Assembly (NCBI GenBank): GCA_900543325.1
Contig: UQQU01000035.1
Span: forward strand, 1-30,558
Direction: 5' to 3'
Source of the DNA: an uncultured Clostridium sp.
Lineage (GTDB): Bacteria; Bacillota; Clostridia; Clostridiales; Clostridiaceae
DNA: 30,558 nt
A program made the translations under genes and the position numbers. A model generated the notes under the pieces. The model worked only from the letters and a program-made list of their open reading frames with translations, did not search any database and was not told where the DNA came from. Shown here piece after piece: positions 23,173 to 30,558 of the stretch (the first letter of the stretch is position 1; the number at the start of each line of letters is the position of its first letter).

Positions 23173-24537
23173 ATGGAAGTATCAAGAAAAAAGTCAGTAG
23201 AACAAAATGATGTTTCAATGAAAACATTAATTTCATTTGGAATGGGGAGTTTAGGAAATAACATTATATGCGCAATGATAGGTACATACTTAATTGTATA
23301 TTTAACAGATAGTTTTGGGATAAGCGCAGTGGCTGTGGGAACATTATTTTTAGTAGCAAGAATAATTGATGCAATAACAGATCCTATTATGGGAATGATA
23401 GTTGATAATACTAAGACAAAGATGGGTAAAAGTAGGCCATATCTTTTATTTGTTCCTATATTTATGGGAATAGCAACTATTATGTGTTTTTCATCGCCTA
23501 ATTTAAGTGATACAGGGAAGATTATATGGGTATATGTGTCCTATATTTTATGGGGAATTTGTTTTACAGCTATGGATACACCATATTGGTCTTTATCAGC
23601 TAATATTACTCAATCATCACAAGGAAGAACTAAGATAATTACATCAGCAAGAACAATTGCCTTTGGTGGAAGTTTAGTAGTTTCAATGTTTACTTTACCT
23701 TTAGTAGCTAAGTTTGGAAATTGGACAACAGTAGCAGTAATTTATTCCATAACAGCAGCTATATGTACTTGGATTACAGTATGGGGTGTCAAGGAGATAA
23801 ATATAGATAGAAAACCTGAGAAACAAGGATTAAAGCAATTAAAAGAATTATTTAAAACTAATAAGCCCTTAAGAATTGTACTAATATCAATGTTAATGTT
23901 AGAAATAACATATGGATTGAGAAATGGGTTTTCAATATATTATATAAAATATAACTTCAATGCAGAAGTATTTATACCAGTTGTAACTGGTATAAGCATG
24001 GTATCAGGTATGTTAGGCGGATTATGTACTCCAGTAATAACGAAGAGAATTGGTAAAAGAGCTACAGCTTTAGCAGGAATAGGAGTTAATGCACTTGGAT
24101 TCTTATCTATATTTATATTAAAATATTCAAATTTACCAATACTATTAGTTATAAATACTATTATGGGACTTGCAGAAGGTGCTGCAAATATATCATTGGC
24201 ATCAATGGTTGCAGATTGTGTTGAGTATGGACAATGGAAGACAGGAAAGAGATCGGAAGGGATAATTTTCTCATCAAATATATTTAAAACTAAGTTAGCA
24301 AGTGCTTTATCAGGGGCTTTATGTGGATACGTTTTAGCATTGGTAGGGTATAAGGCAAATATGGCACAATCAGCTATAACACTAAATGGAATTCACATTA
24401 TGTATTCTATGGTTCCTGGAATAATTGCTATATTTAGTATAGTTTCATTAAGAAGATATAAGTTAACAGAAAAAGAATATGAATATATATTAGAAGATTT
24501 AAAAAAAGGTGAAACATTAGATAAAATAGCAAGGTAA
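23173..24537 (+). CDS. GPH-family sugar:cation symporter (MelB/raffinose permease type)
   Basis: 454 residues and twelve predicted membrane helices of the glycoside-pentoside-hexuronide family. The signature RIIDAITDPIMGMIVDNTKTKMGKSRPY contains the DxxxD pair that binds the coupling cation in MelB (Asp55/Asp59 there). The second-half motif AEGAANISLASMVADCVEYGQWKTGKRSEG is also typical. It probably imports melibiose, raffinose or a related alpha-galactoside for the neighbouring alpha-galactosidase. No C-terminal EIIA-like regulatory domain is fused, unlike LacS and RafP. AGGGG precedes the ATG. It is monocistronic with its own promoter. Confidence 0.9.
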   Translation: MEVSRKKSVEQNDVSMKTLISFGMGSLGNNIICAMIGTYLIVYLTDSFGISAVAVGTLFLVARIIDAITDPIMGMIVDNTKTKMGKSRPYLLFVPIFMGIATIMCFSSPNLSDTGKIIWVYVSYILWGICFTAMDTPYWSLSANITQSSQGRTKIITSARTIAFGGSLVVSMFTLPLVAKFGNWTTVAVIYSITAAICTWITVWGVKEINIDRKPEKQGLKQLKELFKTNKPLRIVLISMLMLEITYGLRNGFSIYYIKYNFNAEVFIPVVTGISMVSGMLGGLCTPVITKRIGKRATALAGIGVNALGFLSIFILKYSNLPILLVINTIMGLAEGAANISLASMVADCVEYGQWKTGKRSEGIIFSSNIFKTKLASALSGALCGYVLALVGYKANMAQSAITLNGIHIMYSMVPGIIAIFSIVSLRRYKLTEKEYEYILEDLKKGETLDKIAR

Positions 24538-24550
24538 TATATTATGTAAG

Positions 24551-24583
24551 AAAGTTCCTATTTTGAAAGTAGGAACTTTTCTG
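24551..24583. terminator. Terminator between convergent symporter and AraC genes
   Basis: AAAGTTCCTA (24551-24560) pairs with TAGGAACTTT (24570-24579), followed by TTTCTG on the plus strand. The stem includes the last codons of the AraC gene on the other strand. Confidence 0.75.
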
Positions 24584-25415
24584 TTGTTTCTTTTTTGTTA
24601 TTTCTATATTCTTTTGGGCTAATTCCTTTTATTTTCTTAAATGCTTTAGAGAAAGCTAAAGGATCATTGTATCCACAAGAATAAGCAATATTTCCTATTG
24701 ATAAATCTGTATTATATAGTAATTCGGCAGCTTTAGTAATTCTAAACTCCATTAAGAATTTTTGTGGTGACATTTTTAAATTCTTTTGAAAAATAGAAGT
24801 TAGATAGCTTCTATTTAAGCAAATATAATCAGCTATGTCAGTGACTTTTATCTGATTATGATAATTGTTTTGTATAAATTCAATTGCTTTATTTATATAT
24901 ATATTTGAAGATTCATCTTCTGTTGTAGAATTAATAGCTTTACAACTTTTAGAAAGTTTTGAGAAAAATAAATATAAGAGGCCTTCAATTTTAAAAGAGT
25001 CTGAAGCTGAAGTTGTATGATGTTTTAGCATATCTAAAGTATAGTCTTTTAATTCAGAAGCATATTCAGAATCAAATATTAAGTTATTCTCGTTTAAACC
25101 GATAGCCTGTAAATAGGTTGTAACTTTATCTCCGTCTATTCCCAACCAAAGATAAGTCCAAGGATTATCTTTGTCAGCTTGATAGAAAGTAACTACATTA
25201 GGACAAATTAAGAAACCTTGATTTTTAGTAACAGTATATTTATGGTCATTAACATAGTAATAGCCTTTTCCATCTAAAACATAATGTAACAAATAGTTTG
25301 GTCTAATGGCAGGACCAAATGAATGAAGTGGAGTACATTTCTCCAAACCACAGTAGCAAAGGTACATATCTTTAAAGTCCTTATTATTATTTTCCAAAAA
25401 GTATACATCTAACAT
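24558..25415 (-). CDS. msmR: AraC-family regulator, MsmR-like
   Basis: 285 residues. The N-terminal cupin-type sugar-binding domain (about 10-150) has the HSFGPAIRPNYLLHYVLDGK stretch typical of MsmR/RafR-like activators. The C-terminal double helix-turn-helix (about 185-275) has the second-helix signature IAYSCGYNDPLAFSKAFKKI and ISPKEYR. In Streptococcus mutans MsmR activates the multiple sugar metabolism operon in response to alpha-galactosides. Here the gene is divergent from the binding-protein gene, so it probably activates that promoter and perhaps its own. AGGTGAT lies six bases before the ATG. The symbol is by analogy. Confidence 0.8.
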   Translation of the reverse strand: MLDVYFLENNNKDFKDMYLCYCGLEKCTPLHSFGPAIRPNYLLHYVLDGKGYYYVNDHKYTVTKNQGFLICPNVVTFYQADKDNPWTYLWLGIDGDKVTTYLQAIGLNENNLIFDSEYASELKDYTLDMLKHHTTSASDSFKIEGLLYLFFSKLSKSCKAINSTTEDESSNIYINKAIEFIQNNYHNQIKVTDIADYICLNRSYLTSIFQKNLKMSPQKFLMEFRITKAAELLYNTDLSIGNIAYSCGYNDPLAFSKAFKKIKGISPKEYRNNKKETTEKFLLSK

Positions 25416-25483
25416 GAAATATCACCTAAATTTTAATTTATATTATATAAAATGATATTATATATAATTTATTTTAGCAAGGT

Positions 25484-25500
25484 GTATATTAATAATATAC
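25484..25500. repeat. 7-3-7 inverted repeat between the AraC and binding-protein genes
   Basis: GTATATT-AAT-AATATAC is a perfect inverted repeat in the middle of the divergent intergenic region. It could be a regulator site or simply A/T-rich chance. Confidence 0.35.
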
Positions 25501-25577
25501 AAGCAAATCTAACATTTGGACATATTTCATCTACATGTATCCATTTAATACCATTAAAGGAAGTGTTAAAATTATGT

Positions 25578-25593
25578 TTGTAAACGATATACA
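25578..25593. promoter_or_regulatory. cre/LacI-like operator before the binding-protein gene
   Basis: TTGTAAACGATATACA is CG-centred and matches the cre pattern with one mismatch. It lies about 42 bases upstream of the start codon and resembles the operators at 20731 and 23091. Confidence 0.45.
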
Positions 25594-25634
25594 GGGTAAG
25601 AGGATTTAAATAAATTTATGAGAGGAGATTAGCG

Positions 25635-26888
25635 ATGATAGTGAAAAAAAGAATTATTACAACTATAATTACATCAGCTTTAATGACAACCTTTTTTACT
25701 GGGTGTTCTAATAATGAAAGTAAAAATGAGGGTACTACAGAAATAATGTTTTTCAGTAATAAAATAGAGGCTGTTGGAACTTATAACAAATTGGTAGAAA
25801 AGTTTGAAGCTGAAAATCCTAATATAAAGGTAACTATAAGTGCCCCACCTGATGCAACTACTGTTTTAAAAACAAAGTTAGTAAAGGGAGATGTGCCAGA
25901 TATTATATCTATGTCAGCCGATAGAAGCTATGCGGATTTTGTTGAGGCTAATATATTAGAAGATTTAGATGGATTAGTAGATATAGATAAAATTAATCCA
26001 GTTTACAATGAAATGATGAAGGATTTAGAAATTGAGGAGAGGCAAGGTATATATGGGGTTCCATATGCTTTAAATGCAAGTGGAGTAATATATAATAAAG
26101 ATATATTTAAAGAGTTAAATTTAGAAATACCAAAAACATGGGATGAATTTTTAAGTGTTGCACAAAAAGTAAAGGATGAGCAAATAATTCCATTTTATAT
26201 GACTTATAAAGAGGCATGGACAACATTACCTGCATGGAATACTATTTCTAGCACATTAGTAAGTAGTGAAATCTTTGATAAAGTAAATAAGAGAGAAATA
26301 ACTTTTAGCGAAATATATGATGAAACAACAGATAAGATTTTAGAGTTACTTGAGTTTGGACATAGTGATAATTTTGGAGTTGGATATAATGATGGGAATA
26401 TTGCTTTTGCAAAGGGAGAATCTGCCATGTATCTTCAAGGAAGTTATGCAATTCCATCAATATTAACGGTTAATGAAAATTTAAATTTAGGAATGTTTGC
26501 ATTACCTGCTACTAATAATGTAGAAAATAATAAATTAGTTTCTGGTGTAGATGTTTATTTTTCTATTCCCAAAGATGCAAAAAATAAGGAAGAAAGTATT
26601 AAGTTTATAAATTTTCTACTAGAAGAAGAAAATTCACAACTATATATTGAAGAGCAATGTGCATTTTCAGCCGTAAAAGGTGTAGAGCAAAATGATATTA
26701 TGTTTGAGGCTTTTAAACCATATTTCGAAGAAAATAAAGTAGTAGACTTTCAGGACCACTTTTATCCAGCAGAATTACCAGCAGGTGATATGATACAAAC
26801 ATACTTAATAGATCAAAATAAAGAAAAGTTCTTAACAAATTTCCAAAAAGAATGGTTAAAGGCTAATAGACAATATATAGAGAGATAA
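25635..26888 (+). CDS. msmE: Sugar ABC importer, lipoprotein substrate-binding protein (MsmE-like)
   Basis: 417 residues. The lipoprotein signal peptide has a basic start, a hydrophobic stretch and lipobox FTGC with Cys24 as the lipidated residue; Phe at -3 instead of Leu is a mild departure. The mature part has the family 1 solute-binding fold, with YNKLVEKFEAENPNIKV near its N-terminus, the YGVPYALNASGVIYNKDIF hinge region and AMYLQGSYAIPSI. It captures oligosaccharides outside the cell and delivers them to the two permeases encoded next. GAGGAG precedes the ATG. The gene is first in an operon, divergent from the AraC regulator. Confidence 0.88.
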   Translation: MIVKKRIITTIITSALMTTFFTGCSNNESKNEGTTEIMFFSNKIEAVGTYNKLVEKFEAENPNIKVTISAPPDATTVLKTKLVKGDVPDIISMSADRSYADFVEANILEDLDGLVDIDKINPVYNEMMKDLEIEERQGIYGVPYALNASGVIYNKDIFKELNLEIPKTWDEFLSVAQKVKDEQIIPFYMTYKEAWTTLPAWNTISSTLVSSEIFDKVNKREITFSEIYDETTDKILELLEFGHSDNFGVGYNDGNIAFAKGESAMYLQGSYAIPSILTVNENLNLGMFALPATNNVENNKLVSGVDVYFSIPKDAKNKEESIKFINFLLEEENSQLYIEEQCAFSAVKGVEQNDIMFEAFKPYFEENKVVDFQDHFYPAELPAGDMIQTYLIDQNKEKFLTNFQKEWLKANRQYIER

Positions 26889-26908
26889 TATAAGGAGGAA
26901 TAGTTAAA

Positions 26909-27772
26909 TTGAAAAGCAGAAATAGATTTTATATATGTACTATTATACCAATGATTATTGTATTTTTCTTATTTCACACACTACCAATGATTAAAGGTGT
27001 AATATATAGTTTTACAAACTTTAGGGGATTTGGTGATTTTGATTTTGTTGGATTTATGAATTATAAAGATTTATTTACAGATTCAAGAGTTATTAATTCA
27101 TATATATTTACTTTTAAGTTTGCTATAGTAGCAACTATAGTTGTAAATATGATTAGTTTAATTTTAGCGATAGCTTTAAATTCTAAAATTAAATTTAAGA
27201 CTACTTTAAGAGGACTTTATTTCTTACCTAATATTTTAGGTGGACTAATAGTAGGATATATATTTAATTATATTTTTACATTTATAGTTCCAAAACTTGG
27301 TCAAGCTATGGGTAATGAAATATTAAGCAAAAGTATTTTAGGAAGCACTAGTCTGGCATGGATAGCGGTTGTTATAGTTGTATCTTGGCAATCTATAGCA
27401 TTTAATACTATAATTTATATTTCAGGTTTACAAACTATTCCAGATGATGTTTATGAAGCAAGTGGAATTGATGGAGCAGGTAAATGGCTTCAATTTAGAA
27501 AAATTACTTTTCCTCTTATAGCACCATTTTTTACAATAAATATGGTGTTGTGCATGAAAAATTTTTTAATGGTATTCGATCAAATTATGTCATTAACAGG
27601 TGGAGGACCAGCTCAATCAACTGAATCTATTTCTATGCTTATTTATAAGGCAGGATTTGGTGGAAGTCAATTTGGATATCAATCTGCAAACTCAGTAGTG
27701 TATTTTATTGTAATTGTTGCAATATCAATATTTCAAATAAAGATATTAGAGAAGAGGGAGGTACAATTATAA
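26909..27772 (+). CDS. msmF: Sugar ABC importer permease 1 (MsmF-like)
   Basis: 287 residues with six membrane helices and the cytoplasmic EAA loop DVYEASGIDGAGKWLQFRKI that docks on the ATPase. The LTGGGPAQSTESISMLIY segment is typical of the first permease of carbohydrate importers. The start is TTG 26909, fixed by AAGGAGGAA ending eight bases upstream; no ATG is nearby in frame. The stop overlaps the next permease start by one base. Confidence 0.9.
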   Translation: MKSRNRFYICTIIPMIIVFFLFHTLPMIKGVIYSFTNFRGFGDFDFVGFMNYKDLFTDSRVINSYIFTFKFAIVATIVVNMISLILAIALNSKIKFKTTLRGLYFLPNILGGLIVGYIFNYIFTFIVPKLGQAMGNEILSKSILGSTSLAWIAVVIVVSWQSIAFNTIIYISGLQTIPDDVYEASGIDGAGKWLQFRKITFPLIAPFFTINMVLCMKNFLMVFDQIMSLTGGGPAQSTESISMLIYKAGFGGSQFGYQSANSVVYFIVIVAISIFQIKILEKREVQL

Positions 27773-28656
27773 TGGTAGAAATAGTTTCAAATAAAAAAAG
27801 TGTGACAGACTATAAGAGAAAAACTATTATAAAAAAAGAAGATGGGAAAGTGAATTGGCCAGTAACAATATTATTATTAATATGTTCACTATCAATACTA
27901 TTTCCGCTTTATATAACTATTGTTATTGCATTTAAGCAACCTTCAGATATGGTAGGAAATATTTTATCACTTCCTAAGGTATGGAGCTTTAGTAATTTTT
28001 CACAAGCTATTGAAATGACTAACTTCTCTCATACTATATTTAATAGTTTAGTTATAACGGCAGGTGCAGTTATTTTAACAATTATTACAAACTCATTAGT
28101 AGCTTATGTTATTGCTAGAAATATGAATAAGAAGTTTTATAAGTTTATATATTTTTACTTTGTAAGTGCTATGTTTGTGCCATTTTCAATGTTAATGCTA
28201 CCACTTGTAAAACAAGTTAGTTCATTTAATTTAGATAATAAGCTTGGTATGATGATACTTTATATGATATTTGGTATATCAATGAATACATTACTTTATG
28301 TGGGTTATTTAAAAAATATTCCATTAGAGCTAGAAGAAGCAGCATATGTTGATGGAGCTAAAGAATGGACAGTATTTTGGAAAATTATATTCCCTTTATT
28401 AAAACCTATGCATGCAACAGTAGGGATTATGACAGCATTATGGGCTTGGAATGATGTAATGCTGCCACTTGTAATATTAAGTGATCCTAATGCAGCAACA
28501 TTACCTTTAGCGCAATTTATTTTTCAATCAAAATTTGGAACAAATTATAATATTGCATTTGCATCATATCTTTTAGCATTATTACCGTTATTAGTATTTT
28601 ATCTATTTGCACAAAAATGGATTATAAACGGGGTAACAAAAGGTGCTATAAAATAG
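27772..28656 (+). CDS. msmG: Sugar ABC importer permease 2 (MsmG-like)
   Basis: 294 residues, six membrane helices and an EAA loop, ELEEAAYVDGAKEWTVFWKI. An N-terminal cytoplasmic tail of about 30 charged residues comes before the first helix. It forms the membrane pore with the upstream permease. GAGGGAGG inside the end of the preceding gene is its ribosome site. No ATPase gene follows; a terminator and a LacI-type gene come next. The importer must therefore borrow an ATPase encoded elsewhere, as MsmK is shared in streptococci. Confidence 0.9.
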   Translation: MVEIVSNKKSVTDYKRKTIIKKEDGKVNWPVTILLLICSLSILFPLYITIVIAFKQPSDMVGNILSLPKVWSFSNFSQAIEMTNFSHTIFNSLVITAGAVILTIITNSLVAYVIARNMNKKFYKFIYFYFVSAMFVPFSMLMLPLVKQVSSFNLDNKLGMMILYMIFGISMNTLLYVGYLKNIPLELEEAAYVDGAKEWTVFWKIIFPLLKPMHATVGIMTALWAWNDVMLPLVILSDPNAATLPLAQFIFQSKFGTNYNIAFASYLLALLPLLVFYLFAQKWIINGVTKGAIK

Positions 28657-28682
28657 TAGTATGTATAAATAAAAAAGATTTT

Positions 28683-28716
28683 AAAGCTGAGTAAACTTAT
28701 TTACTCAGCTTTACTT
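28683..28716 (+). terminator. Terminator of the msmEFG-like operon
   Basis: AAAGCTGAGTAAA (28683-28695) and its exact complement (28700-28712) form a 13-bp stem; the tail TTTACTTA is only partly T-rich. Confidence 0.75.
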
Positions 28717-28779
28717 ATAGAGTAATATTTATGTATATAATATTTAAACTAGAAATAGATACATAAAGGAGGATATATC

Positions 28780-29766
28780 ATGGCAACAATAGTTGATGTT
28801 GCAAAGTTAGCAGGAGTTACTCCAACTACTGTATCTCGTGTAATTAATAATAGAGGATATATTAGTGAAAAAACTAAAAGTAAAGTTTATGAGGCGATGA
28901 AAGAGTTAAATTACCAGCCTAATGAAATAGCACGTTCTTTAACGAAACAAAAAACTAATACAATAGGAATTATAGTTCCGCATATATCACATCCTTATTT
29001 TGCAAAGTTAATAAGTAACTTAGAAAATGAAGCAGCAAAGAAAAATTATAAAATTATGCTATATAATAGTAAAGAAAAAGTTGAAAAAGAAAAGCAATAT
29101 TTAGATCTGTGTAAAAGCAATAGAGTATCAGGAATAATATTATGTAGTGGAAATGTTGAATCAAATAAAATTAATGCAGGAGATACCCCTATAGTTTTAT
29201 TAGAAAAGAATTTTGAAGATGGAATGTTAGGAATACAATGCGATAATTATCAAGGTGGAAAAATTGCGACAAAACATTTAATAGAATGTGGATGTAAAAA
29301 TTTATTACATTTTAGTGGTATTCTTGATGAAGATATGCCTGCTGATAATAGAGAGAAGGCATTTATAGATATATGTAATGAATGTAAGGTTAAGTACTTT
29401 GTTAAAAAATATGATATAAATACGTATAATGAAATGAATTATTATGAGTATATAAAAAGTACATTAATAGAATTATCAGAAATAGATGGAATATTTGCTA
29501 GTAGTGATTTAATAGCAGCACAAGTTATTCAGGTATGTAATGAATTAAATATAAAAATTCCACAAGATATTAAGTTAGTTGGATTTGATGATGTTGATAT
29601 AGCACAACTAACAACTCCAACTATTACAACAGTACATCAGCCCATTAAGGAGATGGCAAAGTTAGCAATTGAGCTTATTAATGAAAAAAATAATAATATG
29701 AAGATTGTAGAACAGAGAGTATTACCAGTAAAATTAATTAATAGAAATAGTACAAAGATACTATAG
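28780..29766 (+). CDS. LacI-family repressor, ScrR-like
   Basis: 328 residues. The N-terminal helix-turn-helix (IVDVAKLAGVTPTTVSRVIN, residues 4-23) is followed by NNRGYISEKTKSKV and a hinge at about 50-60 (EIARSLTKQKT). A periplasmic-binding-protein-like sugar domain fills residues 60-328 (IGIIVPHISHPYFAKLI and VGFDDVDIAQLTTPTITTVHQP). The N-terminal part resembles sucrose repressors (ScrR). The convergent neighbour is sucrose phosphorylase, so sucrose control is likely. It may bind the CG-centred operators in the cluster. GGAGG precedes the ATG. No such operator was seen before its own gene. Confidence 0.88.
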   Translation: MATIVDVAKLAGVTPTTVSRVINNRGYISEKTKSKVYEAMKELNYQPNEIARSLTKQKTNTIGIIVPHISHPYFAKLISNLENEAAKKNYKIMLYNSKEKVEKEKQYLDLCKSNRVSGIILCSGNVESNKINAGDTPIVLLEKNFEDGMLGIQCDNYQGGKIATKHLIECGCKNLLHFSGILDEDMPADNREKAFIDICNECKVKYFVKKYDINTYNEMNYYEYIKSTLIELSEIDGIFASSDLIAAQVIQVCNELNIKIPQDIKLVGFDDVDIAQLTTPTITTVHQPIKEMAKLAIELINEKNNNMKIVEQRVLPVKLINRNSTKIL

Positions 29767-29775
29767 ATTAATAAA

Positions 29776-29815
29776 AACTATAAAACATTTTTTTGTTAAA
29801 AAATGTTTTATAGTT
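29776..29815 (-). terminator. Terminator of sucrose phosphorylase, between convergent genes
   Basis: An 18-bp perfect stem (AACTATAAAACATTTTTT and its complement) has loop TGTT. Read on the minus strand it is followed by TTTTTATTAAT, so it mainly serves the sucrose phosphorylase gene. On the plus strand only the internal T run would help stop the LacI transcript. Confidence 0.82.
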
Positions 29816-29823
29816 CATATAAT

Positions 29824-30558
29824 TTATATAGTATATATTGATATATCACCAGAATCATTTATATATTTAATTATTGACTTGCTAGTAGTTAAATCAACAT
29901 TTAAAGTACAATATTTATCATCTTTTTTCCAAGTTAAAATCATTTTAGTATCATTTGAAGGTTCAACAGTGAAATTACCATCAAATGCAGGATAATCATT
30001 TCTAAAATCAATAAGCTTAAGTAATCTTTGAACAACATCTTTACTATAAGCTTTATCAATTTCTTCTAAAGTAAAGTTATGTCTGTTAATTTCACGCCCT
30101 TCACCAGTACGAGTAACATTTTCAACATCATTTTCACCAGCTAATAATCCAACATAATAAACTTGTGGAATACCAGGAGCAAAGAATTGAATTGCTCTAG
30201 CTGTTAAATAGGCATCATCATTGCATCCTAAAACAGAGTAGTAAGAACATCTTATTTGATGAACGTCAAATCCATCTGGGCTCTTATGAGCATCAGAGTG
30301 AACTAAGCTTAAATTTGCACCATGATCTAAACAATGATCAACAATTTTTCTAGCATCTTTTGTTGATACTAAATCATCTAAGTCAGGTTTTACAGGAATT
30401 CCATCATGACAATCTAACATTGTAAATTGATTATCAGGTCTATATTTTAAGTATTCTGTAATTTGAGAGCTAGATTTATTAACTATTGTGCTAAGAATCA
30501 TATATGGAAGTATAAAATCATAAATATAGTTACCATACTTAGCTAATTTAAATTGAGT
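29824..30558 (-). CDS. gtfA: Sucrose phosphorylase (GH13 subfamily 18), C-terminal half, cut by window end
   Basis: The minus-strand frame is open from the window edge to TGA/TAA-type stop at 29824, giving 244 residues. FKLAKYGNYIYDFILP at the edge, TMLDCHDGIPV (transition-state Asp), IRCSYYSVLG, IQFFAPGIPQVYYVGLLAGEND and TGEGREINRHNF are all sucrose phosphorylase signatures. The enzyme turns sucrose and phosphate into glucose-1-phosphate and fructose in the cytoplasm. The nucleophile and acid/base residues are beyond the window. An internal ATG at 30501 is not the start, because conserved sequence continues upstream of it. In streptococcal msm operons gtfA follows the permeases; here it is on the opposite strand. 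Confidence 0.9.
   Translation of the reverse strand, partial: TQFKLAKYGNYIYDFILPYMILSTIVNKSSSQITEYLKYRPDNQFTMLDCHDGIPVKPDLDDLVSTKDARKIVDHCLDHGANLSLVHSDAHKSPDGFDVHQIRCSYYSVLGCNDDAYLTARAIQFFAPGIPQVYYVGLLAGENDVENVTRTGEGREINRHNFTLEEIDKAYSKDVVQRLLKLIDFRNDYPAFDGNFTVEPSNDTKMILTWKKDDKYCTLNVDLTTSKSIIKYINDSGDISIYTI

Noticed and set aside
30499..30501. ATG 30501 as the start of a 225-residue protein.
   Set aside because: Conserved sucrose phosphorylase sequence continues in frame upstream to the window edge, so the gene is truncated only by the window.

Overview
The window is low-GC DNA with short intergenic gaps, strong AGGAGG-type ribosome binding sites, many U-tailed hairpin terminators and AT-rich codon use. 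Together with the gene content this points to a Clostridium-type Firmicute (cluster I style). No tRNA, rRNA, insertion sequence, prophage, CRISPR array or origin was seen. It reads as a chromosomal stretch of metabolic, transport and regulatory genes. It contains one badly eroded locus and one large carbohydrate cluster.

Layout. 1-6.6 kb: the 3' end of a NhaA-type antiporter gene, a GH3-superfamily adenylating enzyme, an EamA transporter made of two near-identical halves, a DexB-like glucan 1,6-alpha-glucosidase and an M32 carboxypeptidase. Each is followed by a terminator except the EamA gene, after which none was found. 6.6-9.9 kb: a PF06541 membrane protein, then a minus-strand locus with a Crp/Fnr regulator, the collapsed remains of a CoA-disulfide reductase/rhodanese gene and the tail of a DMT transporter. 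A NUDIX hydrolase gene lies divergent from the regulator. 9.9-15.2 kb: an FtsX-type ABC exporter (ATPase and large permease) followed by its likely two-component system, with a palindrome and a tandem repeat upstream. 15.2-18.3 kb: an orphan FliB-type lysine methylase and a membrane-anchored GH20 hexosaminidase.

18.3-20.5 kb: a T-box riboswitch whose specifier reads as GCA (alanine), controlling an Lrp regulator and an aminotransferase that resemble the alaR-alaT pair. A short reading frame sits in the leader ahead of the T-box. 20.7-30.6 kb: an alpha-galactoside/sucrose utilisation cluster. It holds a GH36 alpha-galactosidase, a GPH sugar:cation symporter, an AraC regulator, a MsmEFG-type ABC importer without its ATPase, a ScrR-like LacI repressor and, convergent and cut by the window end, sucrose phosphorylase. 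With the DexB-like enzyme at 3.2 kb, these correspond to most of the streptococcal msm operon (msmR-aga-msmEFG-gtfA-dexB). Here they are split into several transcription units and gain a second transporter and a second regulator. CG-centred cre/LacI-like operators lie in front of the alpha-galactosidase, the symporter and the binding-protein gene.

Most of the window is ordinary metabolism. The items most worth a second look are the T-box leader with its embedded small frame, the collapsed CoA-disulfide reductase locus with matching Crp-type palindromes, and the operator architecture of the ABC/two-component module. Assignments rest on reading the sequence and recalling family motifs; no database search was made.
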